Assembly: GCA_030601715.1 (NCBI GenBank)
Contig: JAUWBL010000011.1
Location: forward strand, 1-12,444
Direction of reading: 5' to 3'
DNA length: 12,444 nucleotides
Source: Candidatus Geothermarchaeota archaeon
GTDB taxonomy: Archaea > Thermoproteota > Nitrososphaeria > Geothermarchaeales > JAUWBL01
Both the position numbers and the translations under genes were made by a program. The notes under the pieces are model-generated. The model was not told where the DNA came from, did no database searches, and saw only the letters and a list, made by a program, of their open reading frames with translations. Of the stretch, positions 1 through 6,843 are shown one piece after another; positions within the stretch are counted from its first letter, which is position 1, and every line of letters begins with the position of its first letter.

Positions 1-1
1 G

Positions 2-82
2 GCGGTAACACCTACAGCTAACCGTGTATTGCCTGAACTAGAACGGAGAACGCTAGTCAAGCACCTAGCGAGTCTTGTTTAA
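2..82 (+). CDS. C-terminal fragment of an unidentified protein (partial, runs off left edge)
   Basis: One plus-strand frame is open from the window edge to a TAA at 80-82 and reads AVTPTANRVLPELERRTLVK followed by six more residues. The other two plus frames meet stops within 21 bases. The charged, helix-like composition resembles a genuine C-terminus, and a hairpin with a pyrimidine-rich tail follows 43 nt later, as expected at the end of a plus-strand gene. At 26 codons the evidence is thin, and I do not recognise the family. Confidence 0.35.
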   Translation, partial: AVTPTANRVLPELERRTLVKHLASLV

Positions 83-124
83 CGGGGATATGTGCTGGTT
101 GATGACCTGTTCAACCGGTCACAC

Positions 125-158
125 AAACGACTGGGCTAGGAAACCTAGTCGGTCGTTT
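125..158 (+). terminator. Terminator-like hairpin with pyrimidine-rich tail
   Basis: The arms AAACGAC (125-131) and GTCGTTT (152-158) pair, as do CTAGG (136-140) and CCTAG (144-148), with a small internal loop and an AAA loop. The tail on the plus strand is TTTCTTCTCTCC. It lies after the partial gene ending at 82 and before the mutase promoter near 287. Archaeal termination usually needs a longer U-tract, so this could instead be a processing or regulatory hairpin. A weaker hairpin, CGCTAG (51-56) with CTAGCG (65-70), lies inside the partial gene. Confidence 0.35.
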
Positions 159-282
159 CTTCTCTCCGTTGGCTCTTGAAGCTCCGATGTTCTTCCCTCA
201 AGTGTCTGTGCAGTCTCTGGTTGGCCATGAAGAATCTTCCCGCGACGTACACTGATGGTTGACATTGCCCTCGAGCCACTCG

Positions 283-292
283 CATTAAAAGT
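283..292 (+). promoter_or_regulatory. Probable TATA box of the acyl-CoA mutase gene
   Basis: The A/T-rich element CATTAAAAGT stands out in a G/C-richer surrounding. An archaeal TATA box centred near 287 would place the transcription start near 313. That makes the GTG at 304 an unlikely translation start and favours a downstream one. No other candidate promoter is visible in 160-300, which otherwise holds nothing I can support. Confidence 0.35.
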
Positions 293-384
293 CATTCGCC
301 CGAGTGAATTGTAATGGTTCTGTCTATGCAGATCGAGGTTTGGGGGCGGTTCGTCTGACTGGTTCACGATCACCCACGTCCACA

Positions 385-2037
385 TTGGAGCAGAGATTGA
401 AGCAGTGGGAAGAAACATCTCTAAGAGATTCTTTGCAGCACTATCCTGAAAGAAAGGATTTGTTCGCAAACTCTTCAGATATCCCCGTGCGACGTCTCTA
501 CACGGAAGCAGATGTAGAGGGGAAGGAGTACCTAGACACCCTAGGATTCCCCGGCGAGTTCCCCTACACCCGAGGGATCTATCCGACGATGTACAGGGCC
601 AGGCTCTGGACGATGAGGCAGTTCTCGGGGTATGGCACAGCTGAGGAGACGAATCGGAGGTTCAGATATCTACTGGAACACGGGGAAACCGGCCTAAGCA
701 TAGCCTTCGACAACCCCACACTGATGGGATATGACACAGATGATCCCCTCGCTGGTGGAGAATTCGGATTCGGAGGGGTCGGAATTGACACACTGAAAGA
801 CACAGAGATCCTCTTCGATGGGATTCCGATGGGAAGGATAACCACCTCTATGACGATAAACGGGCCTGCACCGATCATCTGGGCCATGTATGTGGCTACG
901 GCGGAGAAGCAGGGAGTGCCTGAATCACAGCTGGACGGAACCACGCAGAACGATATCCTGAAGGAGTACATCGCCCAGAACGAGTTCATCTACCCTCCCG
1001 AACCATCCGTGAAGCTGGTCGTCGACACAATAGAATACGCCGCCAAGCGAATGCCCAAGTGGCATCCGGTGAGTATCAGCGGATATCACATCAGAGAAGC
1101 CGGATCCACCGCTGTGCAGGAGCTCGCCTTCACGTTGGCCAACGGGTTGACGTATGTGGATGAGGCTATCGAAAGAGGCCTGGACATCGACGAGTTCGCT
1201 CCCCAGCTCTCCTTCTTCTTCAACAGCCACAACGACTTCTTTGAGGAGGTAGCCAAGTTCAGGGCTGCTAGGAGGATCTGGGCCCGAGAAATCCGGGGAA
1301 GATATCACCCAAAGAATCCCCAATCGCTGTACCTGAGATTCCATACCCAAACAGCTGGCGTTACACTGACCGCACAGCAACCGGAGACGAACGTTGTGAG
1401 AGTGGCGCTGCAGGCGTTGGCCGCCGTCTTGGGAGGAACCCAGTCCCTTCACACCAACTCCTTGGACGAGGCATTGGGCCTGCCCACCGAGAAAGCGGTC
1501 CGGATAGCACTGAGGACCCAGCAGATCATTGCTCATGAGAGTGGGGTAGCCAACACGGTAGATCCGCTTGGAGGATCCTACTATGTAGAGTGGCTGACCA
1601 ACGAGATGGAAGAGGGGGTCTACAGATACTTCGACAGAATTGAGTCCATAGGCGGGGTTGTTGCTGGTATTCGGAAGGGCTTCTTTCTGAAGGAAATAGC
1701 TGAAGCTTCGTACCGCTTCCAGCGGGAGTTAGAGCGGAAAGACAGGATCATTGTGGGAGTGAACGAGTATCTTGTCGACGAGAAACCTGAGGTCGATGTG
1801 TTCGAAGCGGATCCAGAGGGCGTAGCTACGCAGCTGGAGAGGCTCAGAAAGGTCAAGAGCGAGAGGAACACTCCGGGTGTGCACAGAAAGTTGGAGGCTC
1901 TGAGAGCCGCCGCCAGAGAGGAGGAGAACCTGATGCCGTACATTGTCGACGCCGTGAGAGCTTATGCGACCTTGGGCGAGGTAGTGGGGGCTCTTAGGGA
2001 GGTCTACGGATCCTACGAAGAACTAGCCGTCCTGTAG
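385..2037 (+). CDS. icmA: AdoCbl-dependent acyl-CoA mutase large subunit, predicted isobutyryl-CoA mutase rather than methylmalonyl-CoA mutase
   Basis: This is the TIM-barrel catalytic subunit of the methylmalonyl-CoA mutase family, which moves the CoA-carbonyl group by radical chemistry using adenosylcobalamin. From a TTG at 385 it is 550 aa, normal for the separate large subunit. It has no C-terminal B12-binding domain, so a small subunit must be encoded elsewhere. Conserved stretches are YPTMYRARLWTMRQFSGYG (66-84), SGYHIREAG (233-241), RFHTQTAG and HTNSLDEAL. Against Propionibacterium MCM, as I recall its numbering, the match is gapless through the active site: Tyr75, Met78, Arg82, Thr85, Arg87, Thr195, Gln197 and His244 are all kept. 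Tyr89, however, is Phe80 and Arg207 is Gln198. That Phe/Gln pair is the known mark of isobutyryl-CoA mutase. The start is uncertain: GTG 304 (577 aa) and TTG 340 are in frame, but no start has a well-placed SD and the TATA position disfavours 304. The 3' end overlaps the convergent reductase gene. Confidence 0.93.
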   Translation: MEQRLKQWEETSLRDSLQHYPERKDLFANSSDIPVRRLYTEADVEGKEYLDTLGFPGEFPYTRGIYPTMYRARLWTMRQFSGYGTAEETNRRFRYLLEHGETGLSIAFDNPTLMGYDTDDPLAGGEFGFGGVGIDTLKDTEILFDGIPMGRITTSMTINGPAPIIWAMYVATAEKQGVPESQLDGTTQNDILKEYIAQNEFIYPPEPSVKLVVDTIEYAAKRMPKWHPVSISGYHIREAGSTAVQELAFTLANGLTYVDEAIERGLDIDEFAPQLSFFFNSHNDFFEEVAKFRAARRIWAREIRGRYHPKNPQSLYLRFHTQTAGVTLTAQQPETNVVRVALQALAAVLGGTQSLHTNSLDEALGLPTEKAVRIALRTQQIIAHESGVANTVDPLGGSYYVEWLTNEMEEGVYRYFDRIESIGGVVAGIRKGFFLKEIAEASYRFQRELERKDRIIVGVNEYLVDEKPEVDVFEADPEGVATQLERLRKVKSERNTPGVHRKLEALRAAAREEENLMPYIVDAVRAYATLGEVVGALREVYGSYEELAVL

Positions 2038-4416
2038 CGAACTGTAGCGTGGCTGCGAGGCCGTCTCATCTTCTGGTGTTGGAGGTCTTAGCACCTGCTC
2101 CGATATCGAGCCGTCCCTGAAGACGGTGACATCTTTGCAGCCAAGACTGTATGCGAGTAGATAAGTTTCCCTTATGTCGTCTACGGTGGCATCCGCGGGA
2201 AAGTTGGTCGTCTTGGATATGGAAGAATCAACCCACTTCTGGAAGGACGCCAGAGCTCTTATGTGGTCCTCGGGACTCATGTCGTGCGCCGTCACAAAGG
2301 CTTCCCGAATATCCGTTGGGATGGAGTCGGCATGTCGAACTCTTCCTCGGAGCTTGGCAACTTCCTTGATGAGCTCCACGCTGTAGAGGCCCGCTTCTCT
2401 CATGGCTTGTTCGAACACTGGGTCTGTGTAATGGAACTCGCCGACCTTGACGTGTTTCTCGTAGACTAGGCTGTAGATCGGCTCAATGCCGCTGCTGCAC
2501 CCGGCGATCATGGAGATGCTTCCCGTAGGAGCGATGACTGTGGTGTATCCGTTCCTCAGTCCGTGAGTCATCATCTCCGATACGACCGAGTGCCAGTCCA
2601 TTCTCCACTCTTTGCTATCTTCGTAGCCTCTGAAGGGCAGCCTCCCCTTCGCGTAGAAGCTCCTCTTGAAGTATGGAAACGGTCCCCTCTCTCTGGCGAG
2701 TCTGATGGATTCTCTCTTGGAGTGATAGTTGATGAACTCCATAAGCCTCTCCATCAGATCCCTTGCCTCCTCACTGTCGTAGGGGATCCTCATTTCGCAT
2801 AGGAGGTTGGCCAACCCCATGACCCCTAGACCTATCTTCCTCGTCTTCAGGGTCATCTCCTCGATTTCTTTCAGCGGGTAGCTGTTGACATCTACGACAT
2901 TGTCCAAGAACCTTGTGGCGGACCTGACGGCGTCAGCAAGGGATTCCCAGTCGAGGGAGACTGTTCCGTTCACCTTTCGAGTGAAGCTCCACACATTCAC
3001 GCTTCCCAAGTTGCATGACTCGTTGGGATAGAGGAGTACCTCGCCGCACGGGTTCGTGGTGATGATTGGACCTAACTCGTCCGAGAAGGGATTGAACCGG
3101 TTGACATTGTCTTCGAACATGACCCCGGGTTCGGCGCTCTCCCAGGCTTGGTAAACTATTCTATCGAGGAGGAGCCGAGGATTCACCATCCTCACAACCC
3201 GCCCCGTTCGTGGATTGATGAGCGGGTAGGGCTCTCCGGTGCGGTAGTGTTCCCAGAAATCGGGTGTGATCAGGACGGAGATGTTGAAGTTTGTAAGGTT
3301 CTTGTTGCCCTCCTTGGCGGTTATGAATGCCTCTATGTCGGGATGATTGATGTTGAGTATCCCCATGTTGGCGCCCCGCCTTATGCCGCCCTGCTTTATG
3401 ACCTCTGTCATGACGTCAAAGAGCCGGATGAAGCTTACAGGTCCGGAAGCTATCCCAGAAGTAGAACTGACGAAGTCTCCTTCGGGCCTTAGCTTCGAGA
3501 AGTTATACCCCACTCCCCCGCCAGACTTGAAGATGTGTGCGGCCTGCTTCAACGTGTCCATGATGCTCTCCATCGAATCGTCGATGTCGAGGACGAAGCA
3601 GGCGGACCCCATTCCAAGGGGGTTTCCGAAGTTCGCCAACGCTGGAGTGTTGGGCAGAAAACTTCGCGTCACCATGAGCTCGTAGAAACATGTAATGACC
3701 TCTTCGTACTGGTCGAAGGCCTTCCTTCTCATCATGTCAAGAAAGCCCCGCCAGGACATCCTCATCTTGCGCTCTCCGGCCAGTCGCTCGTGCATTCGCC
3801 TAAGGGCCTCGACATGATACCGGTTGAGTTGATACGAGCCCACGCGTAGGGACGCAGCCTCGTCCGACGCTGCTTCACGGCTACTCTCGCTTTGTCCAGC
3901 CTTGTCATAGACCCTAGGGTCGTATAGCATCTCCGGAAGCGCAGCATGAATCGCAACCCTCGTGAAGAGCTGTTTGGGAGACTCGATCAGCCTCCTCTGC
4001 TCGTCCCTCCTCAGGTATCTGGACTTGAGCACTCGGAGGGCGTTGAGGTCGAAGACCTTGTCCACCTCGTCGACATCCTCCTTTTCAAGGATCTCCCTCT
4101 TCTTCATCCTGACCTCGGACCTCTTCTGTCGGTACAGGATGTAGGCTTTCACAATCTTCGCAAGGCCGTTCGCCATCAAGACATTCTCCACCATGTCCTG
4201 AACCTCCTCGACGGAGGGTGGCTTCCCCGCCTTCCACTGTCTCTCGAGACCAGATACGACCTGCCTCGATATGCGTTCCACCAGCTCAGGATCCGAAACG
4301 CCCACCTCTAGGGCTGATCTGTTTATTGCTGACGCGATCTTCTCCGGCAGAAACTGAACGACTCTCCCGTCCCGTTTTCTTATGAGATTCAGCGAGCTGG
4401 ATATGCCTTCAAACAT
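2023..4416 (-). CDS. nrdJ: Class II (adenosylcobalamin-dependent) ribonucleoside-diphosphate reductase
   Basis: Reduces ribonucleotides to deoxyribonucleotides for DNA synthesis, using a radical generated from AdoCbl. The 797-aa protein starts with an ATP-cone (about residues 10-100, IRKRDGRVVQF onward), the allosteric activity domain. The ten-stranded barrel follows: FLPNTPALANFG; Cys273 in GSACFVL (first redox cysteine); KSGGGVGYNFSKLRP; NPCGE at 455-459 with Cys457 as the presumed thiyl-radical cysteine; Cys468 in ESCNLGS (second redox cysteine); and APTGSISMIAG. No intein interrupts these motifs. The ATG at 4416 is well supported by GGGAGG nine bases upstream. Oddity: the last cysteine is Cys760 in the universal GCKDVTVFRDGS segment. 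The remaining 37 residues contain none, so the C-terminal CxxC tail that usually re-reduces the active site is absent. The 3' end overlaps the mutase gene by 15 bp. Confidence in family is very high; substrate phosphorylation level is not readable. Confidence 0.97.
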   Translation of the reverse strand: MFEGISSSLNLIRKRDGRVVQFLPEKIASAINRSALEVGVSDPELVERISRQVVSGLERQWKAGKPPSVEEVQDMVENVLMANGLAKIVKAYILYRQKRSEVRMKKREILEKEDVDEVDKVFDLNALRVLKSRYLRRDEQRRLIESPKQLFTRVAIHAALPEMLYDPRVYDKAGQSESSREAASDEAASLRVGSYQLNRYHVEALRRMHERLAGERKMRMSWRGFLDMMRRKAFDQYEEVITCFYELMVTRSFLPNTPALANFGNPLGMGSACFVLDIDDSMESIMDTLKQAAHIFKSGGGVGYNFSKLRPEGDFVSSTSGIASGPVSFIRLFDVMTEVIKQGGIRRGANMGILNINHPDIEAFITAKEGNKNLTNFNISVLITPDFWEHYRTGEPYPLINPRTGRVVRMVNPRLLLDRIVYQAWESAEPGVMFEDNVNRFNPFSDELGPIITTNPCGEVLLYPNESCNLGSVNVWSFTRKVNGTVSLDWESLADAVRSATRFLDNVVDVNSYPLKEIEEMTLKTRKIGLGVMGLANLLCEMRIPYDSEEARDLMERLMEFINYHSKRESIRLARERGPFPYFKRSFYAKGRLPFRGYEDSKEWRMDWHSVVSEMMTHGLRNGYTTVIAPTGSISMIAGCSSGIEPIYSLVYEKHVKVGEFHYTDPVFEQAMREAGLYSVELIKEVAKLRGRVRHADSIPTDIREAFVTAHDMSPEDHIRALASFQKWVDSSISKTTNFPADATVDDIRETYLLAYSLGCKDVTVFRDGSISEQVLRPPTPEDETASQPRYSSLQDG

Positions 4417-4425
4417 CCTTGCTTG

Positions 4426-4431
4426 CCTCCC
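4426..4431 (-). promoter_or_regulatory. Shine-Dalgarno site of nrdJ
   Basis: GGGAGG on the minus strand lies nine bases before the ATG at 4416. It is among the clearest ribosome binding sites in the window and fixes the reductase start. Confidence 0.7.
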
Positions 4432-4503
4432 GGAACGAGTCAGGCTGTGAACATCTCCTGTTGCATGCTATGAAGTCGGAGGCGCCCTGGGAGAGGGGAT
4501 GAT

Positions 4504-4513
4504 GAAAATATTC
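4504..4513 (-). promoter_or_regulatory. Probable TATA box of nrdJ
   Basis: On the minus strand GAATATTTTC is a strong A/T island. Transcription would begin near 4482, giving a leader of about 65 nt before the reductase ATG. I looked for a cobalamin riboswitch in that leader and found no recognisable B12-box. The same gap (4417-4575) is the 3' flank of the oxidoreductase gene, so the T-run could also end that transcript. Confidence 0.4.
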
Positions 4514-4575
4514 GAGTCGAGAAGTGCAGAGTGACCCTTCAAGGCCACGGCTAACGTCAACTTCGTGGTTGCGCC

Positions 4576-5499
4576 TCAGGAAATGCCCCGCTGCGTGGCG
4601 CTCAGTGCCGTCCTCAGAGCCTCTATGCCTTCTGACAGCGGCAGAGGGTTCTTCTCATCATACAGAAAGGCTTCCAACTCGTTTCTCAGGGGCTCCTCGA
4701 ACTCATAGGATCTGATCCTGCGCTCCTCGATAAGATCACTGGGAGATCGTCCGCCCTTCGTCACCAGCGTCTCTTGAGTCAGGAAGTCCAGCTCGATCGT
4801 ACCCTCACTCCCATAGATCCTTAGCTTCCGCTCCTTTGTCGGGGTCAGCCAGTTGGCCTCCACAACGGCTTTTGTGCCCGACTGAAACTCCAGCAAGATG
4901 AGTGCGGCATCCTCGAATCGGTCATCCCGGTGATAGGCAAGTACGCTCTCCATACTCTCGACTCTGCCGAAGAGCCTTTTGAGGAGATAGATGTCATGGA
5001 GTGCAAGGTCGAGGATCACGCCTATCTTCCAGAAGCTCCTAGGAAAGCGTCCTATCCTCCTGGCGCTTGCCATGAGGGGGTCCCCGATCTCGGAAATCAC
5101 CGTCAGTGCCCTTTTCATGCATGGATTGAAGAGCTCGATGAATCCGGGCATTATCCTGGCCTCGTCTTCATGTCTCTTAAGGGCCAAGACCTCCTCCAGG
5201 TCTGTGCCGATAGGCTTCTCGATGAGAACATCAATGCCGCGGGAAGCGAAGAGCTCCGCGACCTTCGGTAGTTCACGTGGTGGCACGACTACACTCACGG
5301 AGTCAATGTCTGCCTCCGCCATTCTGGCGGCGTCGAGATAGTATTGCGTGTCATATTTTTTGGCTAGTGCTGATGCCAAGCCCTCGTTCGTGTCACAGAC
5401 GGCGACTAGGTCAGAGATCTCGTTGTACACCCGTGCATGAGCTCGGCCGAACCAGCCACAGCCCACAACCCCGGTTTTCTTTGTCTTCAAAGGTGACAC
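4576..5499 (-). CDS. Gfo/Idh/MocA-family NAD(P)-dependent oxidoreductase, possibly nucleotide-sugar dehydrogenase
   Basis: Cytoplasmic dehydrogenase with an N-terminal Rossmann fold and a C-terminal alpha/beta substrate domain. From the GTG at 5499 it is 307 aa. The dinucleotide loop GCGWFG is at 13-18, the family motif EKP at 94-96 (catalytic lysine 95), and DLALHDIYLL (164-173) carries the conserved His-Asp pair. The stretch ARRIGRFP followed by a hydrophobic DLALHD resembles archaeal relatives of UDP-GlcNAc 3-dehydrogenases, but the substrate is not certain. The frame stays open up to another GTG at 5586, giving 336 aa. Those 29 extra residues are unlike the family, have no SD, and lie upstream of a TATA-like element (5532-5538) that predicts transcription from about 5509, hence the shorter start with little or no leader. 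It lies 159 bp upstream of nrdJ on the same strand but is probably transcribed separately. Confidence 0.88.
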   Translation of the reverse strand: MSPLKTKKTGVVGCGWFGRAHARVYNEISDLVAVCDTNEGLASALAKKYDTQYYLDAARMAEADIDSVSVVVPPRELPKVAELFASRGIDVLIEKPIGTDLEEVLALKRHEDEARIMPGFIELFNPCMKRALTVISEIGDPLMASARRIGRFPRSFWKIGVILDLALHDIYLLKRLFGRVESMESVLAYHRDDRFEDAALILLEFQSGTKAVVEANWLTPTKERKLRIYGSEGTIELDFLTQETLVTKGGRSPSDLIEERRIRSYEFEEPLRNELEAFLYDEKNPLPLSEGIEALRTALSATQRGIS

Positions 5500-5529
5500 G
5501 GCAGCAGCAAATGATTGTTGAGGACGTGT

Positions 5530-5540
5530 AACATTTAACG
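5530..5540 (-). promoter_or_regulatory. Probable TATA box of the Gfo/Idh/MocA gene
   Basis: The minus strand reads CGTTAAATGTT, with the A/T core at 5532-5538. A start about 26 nt downstream falls near 5509, ten bases before the GTG at 5499. This supports the short form of the protein with an almost leaderless message. Confidence 0.35.
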
Positions 5541-5681
5541 AGGAATCTGCACGGAGAGGGCTGAACTGGAGCCACGTTCTCGGCACGACAGCTTCTGGTT
5601 CTCAGGCGAGCCGCATTCGACGACCAATCGTATGTCGCTCGTTTTCTGACACGAACTTCGGGGACATCGTAGGGCTGTTCT

Positions 5682-5699
5682 GTTGGTGACTCAGCCAAC
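5682..5699. repeat. Short inverted repeat in the divergent intergenic region, possible operator
   Basis: GTTGG (5682-5686) and CCAAC (5695-5699) pair across TGACTCAG, whose core TGACTCA is itself nearly palindromic. It lies between the divergent oxidoreductase and aminotransferase genes, about 60 bp before the aminotransferase TATA region. A second inverted repeat, GACGGCG (5715-5721) with CGCCGTC (5723-5729), lies just downstream. Both have operator-like geometry, but short palindromes of this size also occur by chance. No gene is supported in 5541-5811. Confidence 0.22.
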
Positions 5700-5755
5700 T
5701 CCTGATGAAAAGGAGACGGCGTCGCCGTCGTCCCTATGTTCGCCGATGATCATTG

Positions 5756-5779
5756 TTGTATATATCCGAGGAATAAAAG
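5756..5779 (+). promoter_or_regulatory. Promoter of the aminotransferase gene
   Basis: Two A/T boxes are present: TTGTATATATCC (5756-5767) and GAGGAATAAAAG (5768-5779), the second preceded by purines as in a BRE. The first predicts a start near 5788, the second near 5801. Either would produce a short leader before the TTG at 5812. Confidence 0.5.
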
Positions 5780-5811
5780 AGCCACGCATAGTTAGTTAGG
5801 TGGTGCCAGGG

Positions 5812-6759
5812 TTGTCCAAGGATTACCTGGTTTATGTTGACGGAGACTTCGTCCCGGGAAGCGAGGCCAGGATCTCCGTCTTTGACCATGGCTTCCTCTA
5901 TGGAGACGGCATCTTCGAAGGCATACGCGTGTACAGTGGCTGCATCTTCCGACTTGCGGAGCACCTGGAACGTCTCTGGCAGTCCGCCAAGATGCTGATG
6001 CTGGAGATGCCGATCTCGATAGAACAGATGGAACGGGCCATAGTGGAAGCTCTGAACAGAAACTCCTTGGTTGAGGCCTACATAAGGGTTCTCGTTACGA
6101 GGGGGAAGGGAACTCTCGGGATTGATCCACGAACCTGTGAGAAGTGTTCTGTCGTCATTATCACTCAACCCCTCAAGCCGTTGCTTGGCGAGAAGGCAAA
6201 GCTGGAGGGGGTCAGGACCATCATCGCTTGGGTGAGAAGGGACTCGGTTGACGCGACCTCTCACGAAATCAAGTCCATGAACTACCTCAACAGCATCCTG
6301 GCGAAGATCGAAGCCATCAACGCCGGTGTGACGGAGGCGATCCTTCTCGACCGAAACGGCTTCGTCTCCGAGGGTTCAGCGGAGAACCTCTTCATCGTCA
6401 AGAACGGCCGGATCTCGACACCGCCCATGACCGCTGGGATCCTGCCAGGAGTAACCAGACAGACCATTATTGATCTGGCTGGCGACTTGGGGTATCCGAT
6501 CGTGGAGCGTAACATAACACCGTATGAACTGTTCTCCGCAGACGAAGTGTTCCTGACAGGGACCGCAGCTGAGGTCGTTCCCGTCCGCGAAATCAGTAGT
6601 AGACCTATCGGCTCCGGTGAAAGAGGACCAGTAACGGCACGACTTGCGGAAGAGTTTGACAGGTTCAAGAGGGATCCCCGCAACGGAGTGCTCATCACTG
6701 AGGACATACGGATAGTTGCGGGCGTTGATCCCCCTGAGGAGAACCAACGAACTAGCTAG
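5812..6759 (+). CDS. ilvE: Branched-chain amino acid aminotransferase (PLP fold type IV)
   Basis: Transfers the amino group between valine, leucine or isoleucine and 2-oxoglutarate; it is the last step of their synthesis and the first of their breakdown. From the TTG at 5812 it is 315 aa, the normal size for archaeal IlvE. It has SVFDHGFLYGDGIFEGIR near the N-terminus, the PLP lysine in EIKSMNYLNS (Lys154), the cofactor-binding segment FVSEGSAENLFIV, the PGVTR loop and FLTGTAAEVVPV, all closely matching Methanocaldococcus-type IlvE from memory. TTG 5812 is preferred because AGGTGG (5798-5803) lies eight bases upstream. The in-frame GTG codons at 5800 and 5803 would sit inside that SD, but a leaderless start there is possible. 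The C-terminal tail after DRFKRDP is slightly longer than usual. A D-amino-acid aminotransferase or aminodeoxychorismate lyase is the alternative in this fold, but the motif set favours IlvE. Confidence 0.94.
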   Translation: MSKDYLVYVDGDFVPGSEARISVFDHGFLYGDGIFEGIRVYSGCIFRLAEHLERLWQSAKMLMLEMPISIEQMERAIVEALNRNSLVEAYIRVLVTRGKGTLGIDPRTCEKCSVVIITQPLKPLLGEKAKLEGVRTIIAWVRRDSVDATSHEIKSMNYLNSILAKIEAINAGVTEAILLDRNGFVSEGSAENLFIVKNGRISTPPMTAGILPGVTRQTIIDLAGDLGYPIVERNITPYELFSADEVFLTGTAAEVVPVREISSRPIGSGERGPVTARLAEEFDRFKRDPRNGVLITEDIRIVAGVDPPEENQRTS

Positions 6760-6762
6760 CCC

Positions 6763-6777
6763 GACCGATCTTCGGTC
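6763..6777. repeat. Small hairpin after the aminotransferase gene
   Basis: GACCGA (6763-6768) and TCGGTC (6772-6777) form a six-base stem with a three-base loop, four bases after the IlvE stop. There is no U-tract. A further imperfect repeat, CATTC/GAATG at 6796-6807, follows in the 84-bp gap before the GlyA-like gene. These could stabilise a processed 3' end; they do not prove separate transcription. Confidence 0.3.
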
Positions 6778-6843
6778 AGGTAACTGAACTAACAGCATTC
6801 TTGAATGTTACGCTGGACATGATCATGGCTGGGTAGCAGAAAC

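Noticed and set aside
119..469. 116-codon minus-strand open frame at the left of the window
   Set aside because: It overlaps the mutase 5' end, has non-protein-like composition (serine, arginine, glutamine runs) and no family resemblance; treated as a chance frame.
925..1536. 203-codon open frame antisense to the mutase
   Set aside because: It lies wholly opposite strongly conserved mutase codons; its Gly/Gln/Leu/Val-rich composition is what G/C-biased coding DNA gives on the reverse strand.
2023..4416. Intein within the ribonucleotide reductase
   Set aside because: Archaeal NrdJ genes often carry inteins, but here all catalytic motifs follow at normal spacing with no splice-junction or endonuclease sequence.
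4417..4503. Cobalamin riboswitch in the leader of the B12-dependent reductase
   Set aside because: The leader is too short and has no recognisable B12-box; such riboswitches are not expected in archaea.
5411..5698. Minus-strand ORF beginning MAESPTEQPYDVPEVRVRKR
   Set aside because: The first 25 codons are plausible but the rest is cysteine/serine-rich and runs over the N-terminus of the oxidoreductase in another frame; no SD or homology.
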